Origin: Paenibacillus sp. PL2-23
Lineage (GTDB): Bacteria; Bacillota; Bacilli; Paenibacillales; Paenibacillaceae
Direction of reading: 5' to 3'
DNA length: 64,000 nucleotides
Assembly: GCF_040834005.1 (NCBI RefSeq)
Contig: NZ_CP162129.1
Location: 509,501-573,500, forward strand
The number at the start of each line of letters is the position of its first letter. Position 1 is the first letter of the stretch. Positions 9,573-18,226 of this stretch are shown one piece after another. The notes beneath the pieces are model-generated. The model made no database searches. It was not told the DNA's origin and worked only from the letters and a program-made list of their open reading frames with translations. The translations under genes and the position numbers were made by a program.

Positions 9573-10481
9573 TCATACATCTGACGTTCTGTACTTATGG
9601 TCATAGCGATAGTCCTCCCTCTTCCTCGAAAATATGACCGTAGTAGCCATGATAATCAGCAAGCTTCCCCATACTTGAGAAGACGTGAGTGCTTCCCCGA
9701 ATAATACCATACCCAGCAGGACGGGGATTATCGGCTCTATAGTGCTGAACAAGGCCGCTTTCGTGCTTCCTAGCCATTTGACTCCCAGAGAAAAGCTCCA
9801 TATCGCCAGCACTGTTGAGAAAAGGGCAACGGTCATAATCGGCAGCCATCCCTGCCATACAAAGCTAAAGCTCAGATCCTGATTAAACAATCCCATTGCG
9901 AATAGTCCCAAAGCTGCGAAGCTTACGATATAAGCAGAACTGACCAAAGGAGCAATATGAGCCAGCCCCTTTTCAGTAATGACAATATACAAAGCATAGA
10001 CAAAAGCACTGCTAAGTGCGCAAACTACACCCATTGTGCTCCATCTCTGAAGACTCGCACCGAGCACCAAATATACTCCGTAGAGCGATACCGTAATCGG
10101 AATGATGCGGCGTAATGTAAGCTTCTCATAACGAAGCAGGTGTGAAACGGTGCAAACAAGAACCGGATAGATAAAAAATAGGGTTCCGGCAAGTGACACA
10201 GGCAGAAGAGCATACGAGGTGAATAGCAGCTTGGCCATAAGTGTATAACCGCCCGCCCCCATCAGCGCAAGCACTGCAAGCTGCTTACGACTTACAGCAA
10301 AGGGTATTCCCCTTAACCAGATCCATCCCCACAAACACAATCCAGCAATTGCGAATCGTGCCAATAGCAGCGTTCCGATACTGACTTGATACGTATAGGC
10401 AAATTTAGCAAATATGCCCATAAGCCCAAAGCCTGCTGCTGATATAAGCACCATGATAAACCCTAACCACTGCTTGTTCAA
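9573..10481 (-). CDS. EamA/DMT family transporter (first of two)
   Basis: A 302-residue integral membrane protein with about ten hydrophobic segments arranged as two EamA repeats, typical of the drug/metabolite transporter superfamily. Such proteins usually export or import amino acids, nucleotides or other metabolites, and the substrate is not predictable here. The start is TTG at 10481, with GGGAGG 8 bases upstream. The C-terminus is basic (KREDYRYDHKYR). It follows the MBL-fold gene by 13 bases, so the two are co-transcribed. A second EamA gene at 12492 lies in the same operon. Confidence 0.85.
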   Translation of the reverse strand: MNKQWLGFIMVLISAAGFGLMGIFAKFAYTYQVSIGTLLLARFAIAGLCLWGWIWLRGIPFAVSRKQLAVLALMGAGGYTLMAKLLFTSYALLPVSLAGTLFFIYPVLVCTVSHLLRYEKLTLRRIIPITVSLYGVYLVLGASLQRWSTMGVVCALSSAFVYALYIVITEKGLAHIAPLVSSAYIVSFAALGLFAMGLFNQDLSFSFVWQGWLPIMTVALFSTVLAIWSFSLGVKWLGSTKAALFSTIEPIIPVLLGMVLFGEALTSSQVWGSLLIIMATTVIFSRKREDYRYDHKYRTSDV

Positions 10482-10494
10482 TGCACTCGCCTCC

Positions 10495-11241
10495 CTATGT
10501 CAGGATGTACTCGCCATCCTCTGGAATCATGAGCGACAACCCATAATGATCTGAGGTGCGCCGAGCTGAAGACCGGCTCATCATGCAATGTCCCCAAGCC
10601 TCCATATGTACAACAATCAGCAGTGCCTCTGGAGCTTGCTCCCGAACCTTTCTAATATCCTCTAAGGACATGGTGACCGGACCGCCTTCCAGAAATTCTG
10701 CAGCGCCCCCGTTCACAACAATAATTTGTGGACGGTGAGCAGATATGGCTTGTGACACTTCTTCACACCACACAGTATCTCCAGCAAGGTATAGAGTCTC
10801 TTCATGATCTGCCTGCAAAATGTAACCGGAAACACTGCCCATTTTTTGAGCCATTGCTCCGGTACCGTGCTTTCCGCTTATCCTAGTAATCGTAATCCCC
10901 TTAAATGGATAGGTTCCCTCAATAGGAACAACAGAGGTGAAGCCGCGTTGGGCAATTCCAACTGCATCCTGGGGTTGGCAGAAAAATTTAACATCTTTAT
11001 TCAACAGCTCAGCTGCTTTATCATCGAAATGATCGCGATGAGTATGAGTAAGCAACACCGCATTCGGCTGTAACAGCTCCTCTAAGGGAACTGTTAGGTC
11101 AACTAATGGGTTTCGCCTGTCGTCAGCAGAACCGGCAACAGGTTCCATGGTGCCAGATGAACTGAGCATAGGATCAATAAGGATCTGCTGTCCGCCAAAT
11201 TTGATCGACAATGTCGCATGTCTAATAAATTGAATAATCAC
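10495..11241 (-). CDS. MBL-fold metallo-hydrolase (UlaG-like)
   Basis: A 248-residue metallo-beta-lactamase-fold protein. The metal-binding motif HTHRDHFD is clear, and IRHATLSIKFGGQQILIDP near the N-terminus is typical of UlaG/YtkL-like hydrolases that act on lactones or phosphoesters. Further His residues occur at SGKHGTG and near the end at VVHMEAWGHC. I chose the GTG at 11241 because AGGAGG lies 9 bases upstream. It shares one base with the TAG stop of the MFS gene, indicating translational coupling. The frame is open further upstream, but those residues overlap the MFS gene and are not family-like. The substrate is unknown. Confidence 0.82.
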   Translation of the reverse strand: MIIQFIRHATLSIKFGGQQILIDPMLSSSGTMEPVAGSADDRRNPLVDLTVPLEELLQPNAVLLTHTHRDHFDDKAAELLNKDVKFFCQPQDAVGIAQRGFTSVVPIEGTYPFKGITITRISGKHGTGAMAQKMGSVSGYILQADHEETLYLAGDTVWCEEVSQAISAHRPQIIVVNGGAAEFLEGGPVTMSLEDIRKVREQAPEALLIVVHMEAWGHCMMSRSSARRTSDHYGLSLMIPEDGEYILT

Positions 11242-12410
11242 TATTGTACGCCTCCTGCTTCTGGTTTGAGTGTCCTTAGAATGACCGGCACTATAAGCGC
11301 AGATAAGCTGCACAGCAACCCCACATAAGCAAATCCCCCATATTGTAGGATGCCAGCGGCGACAGCGGTCGAAATGGTCATTCCTAAGTAGGTAACGGAG
11401 CTGTTTAATGCCATCAACGTTCCCCTTACTCGAGGATTCAGCTCAGCGATATATGTAGTTAAGGAAGATTGCCCCAGGCCAGTGGTAAATGCCCAGAGAA
11501 ACTGAAGAACAACTACAGCAATCACCCAAGAATGAACAAGAGGAATCGCCATGATGAAGGCCGCAGAGCCAAAGCTTGCGATTCCAATCACGACTTTCCT
11601 TCCCATTCGATCCGATAACCGTCCCCCCATTCGATTGCCCAGCCAGTTGCCCAATCCTGCGATAGAGAAAATAAGGCCTAAAGCTGCTGTTGACAGCATG
11701 AAACGTGATGCATACAGGGTGCCCATATTGGCGAATAAGCCTTGAAAAGCGGCCCACCAGAAGAATGTGCACATTAACGCCATCATACTGAGTCGATGTG
11801 AAAAAGCTTGATAATAAGAGTGCAAAACAACCTTTTTGGAAAAAGCAGCTCCTTCTGCGGGATTCTCCTCAAGCAGCTTGTAAGCCGCCCATGCAAGCGC
11901 AGCAGCTGCGGCACCAACTAGAACGAAGGTCCATTTCCAAGACGAATAATGTGTTAACAATGCACCTATTGGTATGCCGAACATATTCGCCGCTCCCATA
12001 GCTCCTGTAATTCTCCCCATGACTCTGCCTCGATGCTCGGTATGCACAACATCACCTACCCAAGCAAATACACTGGGCATAACCATAGCGCCGCCGATAC
12101 CGGCAATGCTTCGGTACAATAACAGCTGCCAAAGGCTTTGGCCAAATACAGTTAACGTGGTCCCGACCGAAAACAGGAAAAGACCCATAATAATCATTCT
12201 CTTGCGACCCCATCCATCGGATATAGGACCAAAAATGGGGGCGGATAAACCATAAAATAGTGCGTAAAAAGTGATTAAAAGACCTCCAGAATGAACGGGG
12301 AAGCCGATGCTTTCAGATATTTCGGGAATGAGCGGTGAGATAATTAAAGCATCTAGGCCGACCAAAAATGAACAAATTGTAAATAATAATAATACACGTC
12401 TATGAACCAT
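11241..12410 (-). CDS. MFS transporter
   Basis: A 389-residue major facilitator superfamily protein with about twelve hydrophobic segments. GPISDGWGRKRMI between the second and third segments matches the MFS loop motif, and GGRLSDRMGRKVV is its copy in the second half. The family resembles DHA-type drug or sugar efflux carriers. The ATG at 12410 is preceded by GGGAGGAATATCAA. An ATG at 12479 in the same frame lacks a ribosome site. The gene overlaps the following MBL-fold gene by one base, so export and hydrolysis may be linked. Confidence 0.85.
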   Translation of the reverse strand: MVHRRVLLLFTICSFLVGLDALIISPLIPEISESIGFPVHSGGLLITFYALFYGLSAPIFGPISDGWGRKRMIIMGLFLFSVGTTLTVFGQSLWQLLLYRSIAGIGGAMVMPSVFAWVGDVVHTEHRGRVMGRITGAMGAANMFGIPIGALLTHYSSWKWTFVLVGAAAAALAWAAYKLLEENPAEGAAFSKKVVLHSYYQAFSHRLSMMALMCTFFWWAAFQGLFANMGTLYASRFMLSTAALGLIFSIAGLGNWLGNRMGGRLSDRMGRKVVIGIASFGSAAFIMAIPLVHSWVIAVVVLQFLWAFTTGLGQSSLTTYIAELNPRVRGTLMALNSSVTYLGMTISTAVAAGILQYGGFAYVGLLCSLSALIVPVILRTLKPEAGGVQ

Positions 12411-12491
12411 TTGATATTCCTCCCATTGTATTCCCAGCTGCCCCAACTGACTTTTTTTCCGATAGCTCGGACATGTCATTTAGCAAAGATG

Positions 12492-13343
12492 CTAGAGCTT
12501 TCCTCTCGTATTAACCAGGAACACCCCAGCGCAGATCAATACACCGCCCAGGGCAATATGTGAATGTATCGCTTCTCCGAGCAGTAACCAGCTGGTAAGA
12601 ACGCCGAATAACGGAGCTAGAAATAAAAACGAGCTTGTTCTCCCGGGGTCATTCTTCAGGAGCAGATTAAACCATACGGAGGTTTGAACGATAGTACACA
12701 TGATGATAAGAAACAACATAATGACAATTGAGGACAGAGTCAGGATGAAATAAGGTTTTTCGGCGATCAAGCTCAAGGCAAGCAAGCCGATTCCGCCGGC
12801 GAGCATTTGGTACGCAGACAATACTTGTGGGTGAAAAGCATATCCCCAATGTTTGACAAGCAAGGTAGCGACCGCAAAACATATGGCGCCAAGGAGACCG
12901 ATCCAAGTGCCTGGGTTAAGCTTCATATGAAAGCCAAAGGTAACGAAGACGCCTGCAAAGCCGACAGCAACGCCGATCCACACACGTGCTTGATATACAG
13001 CACCCGTAAATAGGCTCCCAAAGAGAATGACAAGCAAAGGACTGAGAAAGGTCAATACAGCGGACTCACTGGAGGAGAGCCACTGCATGCTGTAGTATAC
13101 ACAGCCCATTACTCCGGTGGACTGGATCAGTCCAATGATGGCAACTTGCGCCCATTGCTTTGCTCCGCTAGGAAGAGGTTTATGGATGCCCAGAAGAGCA
13201 AATAATCCGCCTGCTAGCAAATAACGGAGCCCCATTAAGAAGAAGGGGGGCGCAAATGCAAGACCCAGCTTCCCAACAGGAAACGCGACCCCCATGAGGA
13301 AGGTTGTCAACAAGACCAAGGTGATAAATGTACGTGTATCCAT
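12492..13343 (-). CDS. EamA/DMT family transporter (second of two)
   Basis: A 283-residue, ten-segment EamA-type transporter with the usual early signature VAFPVGKLGLAFAPP. It is clearly a different protein from the EamA product at 9573, so this is not a recent tandem duplication. The ATG at 13343 has GGGGGC 7-12 bases upstream, and a TTG at 13361 with GAGGG close by is an alternative. It follows the SDR gene by about 27 bases and probably belongs to the same transcript. The transported compound cannot be told from the sequence. Confidence 0.83.
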   Translation of the reverse strand: MDTRTFITLVLLTTFLMGVAFPVGKLGLAFAPPFFLMGLRYLLAGGLFALLGIHKPLPSGAKQWAQVAIIGLIQSTGVMGCVYYSMQWLSSSESAVLTFLSPLLVILFGSLFTGAVYQARVWIGVAVGFAGVFVTFGFHMKLNPGTWIGLLGAICFAVATLLVKHWGYAFHPQVLSAYQMLAGGIGLLALSLIAEKPYFILTLSSIVIMLFLIIMCTIVQTSVWFNLLLKNDPGRTSSFLFLAPLFGVLTSWLLLGEAIHSHIALGGVLICAGVFLVNTRGKL

Positions 13344-13370
13344 TGTTTCTGTCGCCCCCAAGGTCCCTCA

Positions 13371-14111
13371 TTATAGTGTCTGACCGCTGTCCACGGTAAT
13401 GATTTGGCCTGTCATCGACTCCTGCTCCAGGGTAGCACAGATCATCTGCGCAATATCTTCAGCTTCGGCAATACGACGAAGCAGCAATCGAGGGGCCAGT
13501 TGCTTCATTTGCTCTTCTTTTCCAGCCCACCATCTCGTGGCGACAGCTCCCGGCACAATACAATTAACGCGGATATAAGGAGCCAGCGCTCTCGCCAACG
13601 ATTTTGTTAAACCATGCACCGCCGCCTTGGAGACGGCATAAGGCAGGGACGAACCAAGTCCTGTCAGTCCTGCGATACTGCCTAGATTGACAATGGCCCC
13701 TTGTCGATTCTCTTTCATATAGGGAGCTACGGCCCGCGCACAATAAAACATGCCTTTCACATTCACGTCGAACAGCGTATCCCACATATCCCCTGATATC
13801 GACTTTAAGTCCTCGATAGGGATATGGCTTGTTATACTTGCGTTATTCACGAGCAGATCCACCGTCCCATAGGCTTGAACAAGCAATTGAACCATAAATC
13901 GCATTTGTTCTTCTCTTGAAACATCTCCTTGCATGGCTATTGCTCTCCCTCCAGCGTTAAGAATCTGCTGAACGGTTTCCTCTGCCTCCACTTGGGAACG
14001 GGAATAATTCACGGCGACTATGGCTCCCCGCTTTGCCAGGGCTATACTCGTAGCCCTCCCTATGCCTGTTCCGCCTCCGGTTACAAGCGCTACTTTATTT
14101 TTTACATCCAC
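13371..14111 (-). CDS. SDR family oxidoreductase (FabG-like)
   Basis: A 246-residue classical short-chain dehydrogenase/reductase. The cofactor motif TGGGTGIG lies at residues 12-19, followed by NNAS and the catalytic Ser and Y-x3-K in YAVSKAAVHG. The basic residues NYSRSQ after the second strand suggest NADP(H). It is annotated by similarity as a 3-oxoacyl-ACP-reductase-like enzyme, but its place at the head of a transporter-rich operon argues for a role in secondary metabolite handling rather than fatty acid synthesis. It is divergent from the LysR gene across a 118-base gap. Confidence 0.85.
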   Translation of the reverse strand: MDVKNKVALVTGGGTGIGRATSIALAKRGAIVAVNYSRSQVEAEETVQQILNAGGRAIAMQGDVSREEQMRFMVQLLVQAYGTVDLLVNNASITSHIPIEDLKSISGDMWDTLFDVNVKGMFYCARAVAPYMKENRQGAIVNLGSIAGLTGLGSSLPYAVSKAAVHGLTKSLARALAPYIRVNCIVPGAVATRWWAGKEEQMKQLAPRLLLRRIAEAEDIAQMICATLEQESMTGQIITVDSGQTL

Positions 14112-14150
14112 AAAGATTCACTCCCCACTTCATTCATCTGTCAGAAGTTA

Positions 14151-14205
14151 TTGTAATCCCCATCTTTCATTTTGTATAATTGAATTAAATGAATAGTAAG
14201 TTCAA
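14151..14205 (+). promoter_or_regulatory. LysR promoter and probable LysR-type operator
   Basis: TTGTAA (14151-14156) and TATAAT (14175-14180) are 18 bases apart and point toward the LysR gene. Overlapping them, TTGAA (14180-14184) and TTCAA (14201-14205) form an inverted repeat. This is the usual arrangement for a LysR regulator controlling itself and the divergent SDR operon. Confidence 0.5.
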
Positions 14206-14229
14206 TATTTTTGATACAGGAGGTTCGAA

Positions 14230-15135
14230 TTGGATTTTAAAACATTAAAGACATTCCACGCTATCGTGAAATACGGAAGCTTCCATAGGGCAGCCCAGGA
14301 AATGAATTATGTGCAGTCCACCGTTACAATGCAAATGCAGAAGCTTGAATCCGAATTGGGTGTCATCTTGATCGAGCGCGGCAAGGAGATGGCGCTCACT
14401 GAAGCTGGTCGAGTCTTTTACGAGGAGAGCTTGCGGATTGCCAAGAGCATGGAGCATCTTGAGCTAAGCATGACGAGCATTGGCTCGGGCGAAGCGGGTC
14501 ATCTCCGACTCGGGACGACTGAACCGACGGCCAGTCACCGCCTTCCCCAAATATTGAAGGCCTTTATAGACGAGTACCCCCACATTCGGGTTTCGGTAGA
14601 GATCGCCAGCACTCTGACTCTCAGCGAACGAATTCGTAAGGGTGAACTTGATCTTGCGCTGGCCACGGCGCCTGGCATCGAATCTGACCTGTATTTTGAA
14701 CCTCTTTTTCAGGAGAAATTCGTATTGTTATTGCCAGAGCATCATCCGCTAACTGACAAGGTTGCGCTTACACCCGACGATTTTGCTGGCCACCGTCTCT
14801 TAATCACATCGAGCACTTGTCCTTATAGGAAGAAGCTGGAGTATGTTCTGCAAGAGAAAGGAAATAGTATGCTGGAAACCATGGAGGTGGGCAGCATGAC
14901 CGCCTTGAAGTACTATGTGCAACAGGGCTTAGGTATCGCATTAGTACCCGAAATTGTAGTGGAGCCCGCAACGATGGGTACGACGATCCGAGCCATGGAG
15001 GGTAGCTTGATCCATATGACGACTGGCTTACTGTGCAAAGAGTCCGCACGGCCGTTTCAACAGGCTTGTCTCAAATTATATGCTTGCCTGAAGAAGAGTT
15101 TGGCAGAGACACCTGTAGCATTAAAATATGATTAG
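14230..15135 (+). CDS. LysR family transcriptional regulator
   Basis: A 301-residue LysR-type regulator. The N-terminal winged helix-turn-helix reads FKTLKTFHAIVKYGSFHRAA followed by AQEMNYVQSTVTMQMQKLE, and the rest is a periplasmic-binding-protein-like effector domain. The start is TTG at 14230, with AGGAGG 6 bases upstream. It is divergent from the six-gene SDR-EamA-MFS-MBL-EamA-cupin operon and probably controls it, because LysR genes usually lie next to their targets. The effector is unknown. Confidence 0.9.
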   Translation: MDFKTLKTFHAIVKYGSFHRAAQEMNYVQSTVTMQMQKLESELGVILIERGKEMALTEAGRVFYEESLRIAKSMEHLELSMTSIGSGEAGHLRLGTTEPTASHRLPQILKAFIDEYPHIRVSVEIASTLTLSERIRKGELDLALATAPGIESDLYFEPLFQEKFVLLLPEHHPLTDKVALTPDDFAGHRLLITSSTCPYRKKLEYVLQEKGNSMLETMEVGSMTALKYYVQQGLGIALVPEIVVEPATMGTTIRAMEGSLIHMTTGLLCKESARPFQQACLKLYACLKKSLAETPVALKYD

Positions 15136-15148
15136 GGAGGACGAGGGA

Positions 15149-15469
15149 TTGCAGCCATTTACGAAGAGGGTCATTGCCATTATTCAAGCCATTCCCGAAG
15201 GGAGGGTCATGACGTACGGCCAGATTGCCGAGGCGGCGGGGAGTCCGCGCGGAGCGAGACAGGTCGTGCGTATTCTGCACGCCATGAGCAAGGAGCATGG
15301 GCTGCCCTGGCATCGGGTCGTCAATATTCGCGGCGAAATTGCCCTGCAGGAGGAAGAGGCGAGGTGGAGCCAGCAGGCAGCGCTCGAAAGCGAAGGCGTA
15401 GTGGTCGACGAGAGGGGCAGGCTTGACCTGGACCGATACCGGCATGTTCCGGGACCCGCTCGCACATAA
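15149..15469 (+). CDS. alkyltransferase-like protein (ATL)
   Basis: A 106-residue homologue of the DNA-binding domain of O6-alkylguanine-DNA alkyltransferase. VMTYGQIAEAAGSPRGARQV contains the recognition helix and arginine finger. The usual active-site PCHR motif reads PWHR here (in LPWHRVVN), so the acceptor Cys is replaced by Trp. Such ATL proteins bind O6-alkylguanine without repairing it and hand the lesion to nucleotide excision repair. The TTG at 15149 has GGGAGG 8 bases upstream; an ATG at 15128 overlaps the LysR stop but has no ribosome site. Co-transcription with the LysR gene is likely. Confidence 0.85.
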   Translation: MQPFTKRVIAIIQAIPEGRVMTYGQIAEAAGSPRGARQVVRILHAMSKEHGLPWHRVVNIRGEIALQEEEARWSQQAALESEGVVVDERGRLDLDRYRHVPGPART

Positions 15470-15550
15470 TTTTCCCTCCGCTGGAAATCATAGTGGTTGT
15501 CAGCATCAATGAAACATCAATGGAACATCAATGGAAAAGGAACATCCCCT

Positions 15551-16315
15551 ATGAGCATGCCAGCCAAGCCGCGTCGCACGAGAGCGAACCTCAACCAGTT
15601 TTCCATCGGTCAGCTACATTTCCGCAATCCTTGGGTTGTGGCGTTTTTTTCCTTTGCCTATCCCGGGTTCGGCCATCTGATGCAGCATCGTTATGCGCCG
15701 GCGTTCATTCTGATCGGCTGGGAGCTCTTCATCAACAATATGGCGCAGCTCAATGTCGGCATCCTGTATTCCATGATCGGCGACTTCGACATGGCCAAGC
15801 AGGTGCTGTCTGATAAGTGGCTGATCCTGTATGTCGGCATCTATATGCTCAGCATATGGGACAGCTACCGGACGACGGTGGATTTGAACAAGCAGTATAT
15901 ATTGGCGGATCGGGAGGACGCGGAGATCAGCGGCTTCGTGATCGGCGCCTGGGACATTAACTATATGGACAAACGCAAGCCGTGGGTGGCGATGATGTGG
16001 TCCGTGCTTGTGCCGGGGCTCGGCCATCTCTACGTGCACAAGGTCATCATCGGATTTTTTATATTCGGCTATACGGTTCTGATCCTGAACGGAGCCAACA
16101 TCCCGCTTGCGATCAAATATTCCATGCTTGGCGATTTCATGCAAGCCAAGGCGGTTATCCATATGCAATGGCTGATGTACTTGCCGTCGATCTATTTTTT
16201 TATTCTGTACGATGCTTATATCTCGTCGATAGAATATAACATTCTGTGCGAGAAGGAGCTGTCGAGATATTTGCGCCAAAATTATCAGCATCCACATTTC
16301 GAGCTGCCCGTATAA
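15551..16315 (+). CDS. membrane protein with duplicated PGxGH motif, cassette copy 1
   Basis: I do not recognise this 254-residue family. The protein is made of two similar halves. Each half opens with a hydrophobic segment containing a PGFGHL or PGLGHL motif (AYPGFGHLMQHRY near the N-terminus and VPGLGHLYVHKVI near the middle), followed by further membrane segments. IYMLSIWDSYRTTVDLNKQ lies between the halves. This resembles the PG-G-Y turn of TM2-type membrane modules. AAGGA lies 9 bases before the ATG at 15551. The next gene follows after 18 bases. A paralogous pair in the same order is found at 26316-27576. Confidence 0.75.
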   Translation: MSMPAKPRRTRANLNQFSIGQLHFRNPWVVAFFSFAYPGFGHLMQHRYAPAFILIGWELFINNMAQLNVGILYSMIGDFDMAKQVLSDKWLILYVGIYMLSIWDSYRTTVDLNKQYILADREDAEISGFVIGAWDINYMDKRKPWVAMMWSVLVPGLGHLYVHKVIIGFFIFGYTVLILNGANIPLAIKYSMLGDFMQAKAVIHMQWLMYLPSIYFFILYDAYISSIEYNILCEKELSRYLRQNYQHPHFELPV

Positions 16316-16333
16316 GCGCAAGGAGGTGCAGTG

Positions 16334-16792
16334 ATGGGTCTCGTTATCGCAACGTTTGAAAATTCGGTGTTTCTGGAGCTGGCGATTTCGGCGCTGGAGC
16401 AGCAGGATATTCCCAGAATGCATATATTCGCCGCGCCGCTGGACAAGCGGAATGAGCCCAGAAGGCTGTTCGATACCATTCATAGCGCCGACGGCTACAG
16501 CATGTTCGACAGCGCGGCCATACTGGGCACCATATTTATGCTGCTGGGTGCCATCTACGGCTACGTGCTGGCGTGGGGACCGATCATCTGGGGCATTATT
16601 GGCGCGGTCTTCGGCATCGGGTCCGGTCTTCTCTTGAAGCTGCGTCTGGTGATGCGGGACAAGAGGGGCAACCGGAAGATTACTTCGGAGGTAGTGCTGA
16701 TGATCCGGTGCGAGGACTCGCAGTGGCAGTCTATCCAGGGGTTGCTGTGGGAGCATCAGGCGCTGGGACTTACTCGCATCAAATCCGTATAA
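16334..16792 (+). CDS. small membrane protein, partner of the PGxGH protein, copy 1
   Basis: A 152-residue protein of unknown function. The N-terminal 40 residues look like a small soluble alpha/beta unit (ATFENSVFLELAISALEQQ). Two glycine-rich hydrophobic segments separated by a short turn follow, and then a basic stretch and a soluble tail containing LMIRCEDSQWQ. The paralogue at 27094 keeps the same layout, including VMVECEEE in the tail. The ATG at 16334 has AGGAGG 7 bases upstream. The pairing is conserved in both copies, so the two products probably work together in the membrane. An intrinsic terminator follows. Confidence 0.75.
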   Translation: MGLVIATFENSVFLELAISALEQQDIPRMHIFAAPLDKRNEPRRLFDTIHSADGYSMFDSAAILGTIFMLLGAIYGYVLAWGPIIWGIIGAVFGIGSGLLLKLRLVMRDKRGNRKITSEVVLMIRCEDSQWQSIQGLLWEHQALGLTRIKSV

Positions 16793-16822
16793 AGCGAATA
16801 TTGAACATATAGATAGCTGTGT

Positions 16823-16848
16823 AAACCCTGGTTAAGCCAGGGTTTTTT
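16823..16848 (+). terminator. intrinsic terminator after the membrane cassette
   Basis: AACCCTGG and CCAGGGTT form a stem with a TTAAG-type loop, followed by a run of six T. Confidence 0.88.
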
Positions 16849-16966
16849 GGCATTTCATCAAGGGCGGCCATCCATTGGCAGGGCTGAAAATTGCCGATTT
16901 GCGCAGGATTGGGGAGGCTTCGCGCCGAAGGTAGTTAGACGGAAGCTGGGGGAAAGGGGCATCATT

Positions 16967-17731
16967 GTGAAAAGATTATCGTTAAATGTATGGTATGAGC
17001 TTGTGCTGGCCGGTCTAGTCATTGTCTCCCTGACGCTGGATTTGGAGTCGACTGAGGGAGCGGTGCTGGACTGGACGGTATGGGCGATCTTCTTCGTTGA
17101 TTATATGATCCGATTAATGGCAAGCGACAGGAAGTGGCGATACTTCAAGGAGCATCCGCTGGACTTCATCGCTATTCTGCCATTCGATCAATTGCTGCAG
17201 TCCGCCAGAATTGTCCGGCTGTTCCGGGTTCTGCGCTTAATTATGATACTGAATCGGCGATTTTCGTTTTTTGACCAGGTGCTGCGGAAGTATAAGATTG
17301 ACTCGCTGGTTATGATGCTCGTAGCGCTGCTGTTCCTTATCGCGCTGCCGATGAAGATGATTGAGCCATCCTTCGAGACCTATGACGACGCGTTATGGTG
17401 GGCGATTGTGACGATGACGACCGTCGGGTACGGGGATTTGTCGCCGGAGACGCCGATTGGCCGAATTCTGGCAAGCGCGCTTATGCTGATGGGCATCGGC
17501 ATGATCGGTGTCATTACCGGTACAGTGGCGGCGATCTTCACGCGGGAGAAGGACGAGAGCAGGCCGAAGGCATGGGTAGACCTTCAGCAGAAGCTGAATG
17601 AATATCCTCAGCTGGATGATGCGGACTATGCGTATATGCATCAGAAGCTGGAGCAGCTGCGTGAATCATCTCGCGAAGCGGGACCAACGAAGGAGGGGGC
17701 GCGTCATGACAGTCGAGACCATCAAGCTTAG
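16967..17731 (+). CDS. voltage-gated-type potassium channel
   Basis: A 254-residue six-segment ion channel. The selectivity filter TVGYGDL follows the pore helix (WWAIVTMT). The fourth segment carries regularly spaced Arg residues (RIVRLFRVLRLI), so a voltage sensor is present. The C-terminal 60 residues are soluble and charged, possibly a short coiled coil. The GTG at 16967 has GGAAAGGGG 7 bases upstream; the open frame extends further but without a ribosome site or family similarity. The 3' end overlaps the DUF1284 gene by 26 bases. Confidence 0.88.
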   Translation: MKRLSLNVWYELVLAGLVIVSLTLDLESTEGAVLDWTVWAIFFVDYMIRLMASDRKWRYFKEHPLDFIAILPFDQLLQSARIVRLFRVLRLIMILNRRFSFFDQVLRKYKIDSLVMMLVALLFLIALPMKMIEPSFETYDDALWWAIVTMTTVGYGDLSPETPIGRILASALMLMGIGMIGVITGTVAAIFTREKDESRPKAWVDLQQKLNEYPQLDDADYAYMHQKLEQLRESSREAGPTKEGARHDSRDHQA

Positions 17732-18134
17732 AGGGCATCATTTGTTATGCTTGCTGGGATACAGGGGCAAGGGCTACTCGGAGGGCTTCTGCGCCAACAT
17801 GACGGGCATCTATGAGACGCTTCGTCTTCGGCCGGAGACCAGAATCGAAGTGATGGAAGGGCCGGATTCGATCTGCGAGGCGTTCCCGAGCGACCAACCT
17901 TCCCATTGCCACAACGACAGCGTCTACGAGAAGGACGCGGAGGTCGTCGCGCGGCTTGGTCTGGAGGTTGGCGCAGCCGACAGCTGGCTCGGCATATGCG
18001 AGCGGGTGTCCAGCCATGTGAAGCCGGAGGATATCGGGAAGATCTGCTGGAATTGCAGATGGGAGCCCTACGGCATGTGCAGGGAGGGCGTAGCCCATAT
18101 TCATGTGGATAGACAGCTGCGGCCGCTGCCATAA
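17706..18134 (+). CDS. DUF1284 domain protein
   Basis: A 142-residue protein starting with LRGHHLLCLLGYRGKGYS, the hallmark of the DUF1284 family. It has seven Cys and several His residues (SICEAF, GICERV, ICWNCRWEPYGMC), which suggests a metal or iron-sulphur site. No biochemical role is established to my knowledge. The ATG at 17706 lies inside the end of the channel gene and has AGGAGG about 8 bases upstream, so translation of the two is coupled. A terminator follows at 18188. Confidence 0.85.
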   Translation: MTVETIKLRGHHLLCLLGYRGKGYSEGFCANMTGIYETLRLRPETRIEVMEGPDSICEAFPSDQPSHCHNDSVYEKDAEVVARLGLEVGAADSWLGICERVSSHVKPEDIGKICWNCRWEPYGMCREGVAHIHVDRQLRPLP

Positions 18135-18187
18135 GAGCTTGCGAGTGGCGGGAGTGGAGCATTTCTTGTGGAAAATAATGCGACAAA

Positions 18188-18221
18188 AAAGCTGCCGGAC
18201 CCCATAGTCCGGCAGCTTGTG
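18188..18221. terminator. bidirectional intrinsic terminator
   Basis: GCTGCCGGAC (18191-18200) pairs with GTCCGGCAGC (18208-18216 region). An A run before it and T-rich sequence after it serve the convergent DUF1284 and M3 peptidase genes. Confidence 0.85.
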
Positions 18222-18226
18222 TCTTG

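Noticed and set aside
9179-14111. Bacilysin-like antibiotic cluster (SDR, cupin and MFS genes together).
   Set aside because: The key prephenate decarboxylase and ATP-grasp ligase genes are missing, and the other genes do not match the bac order.
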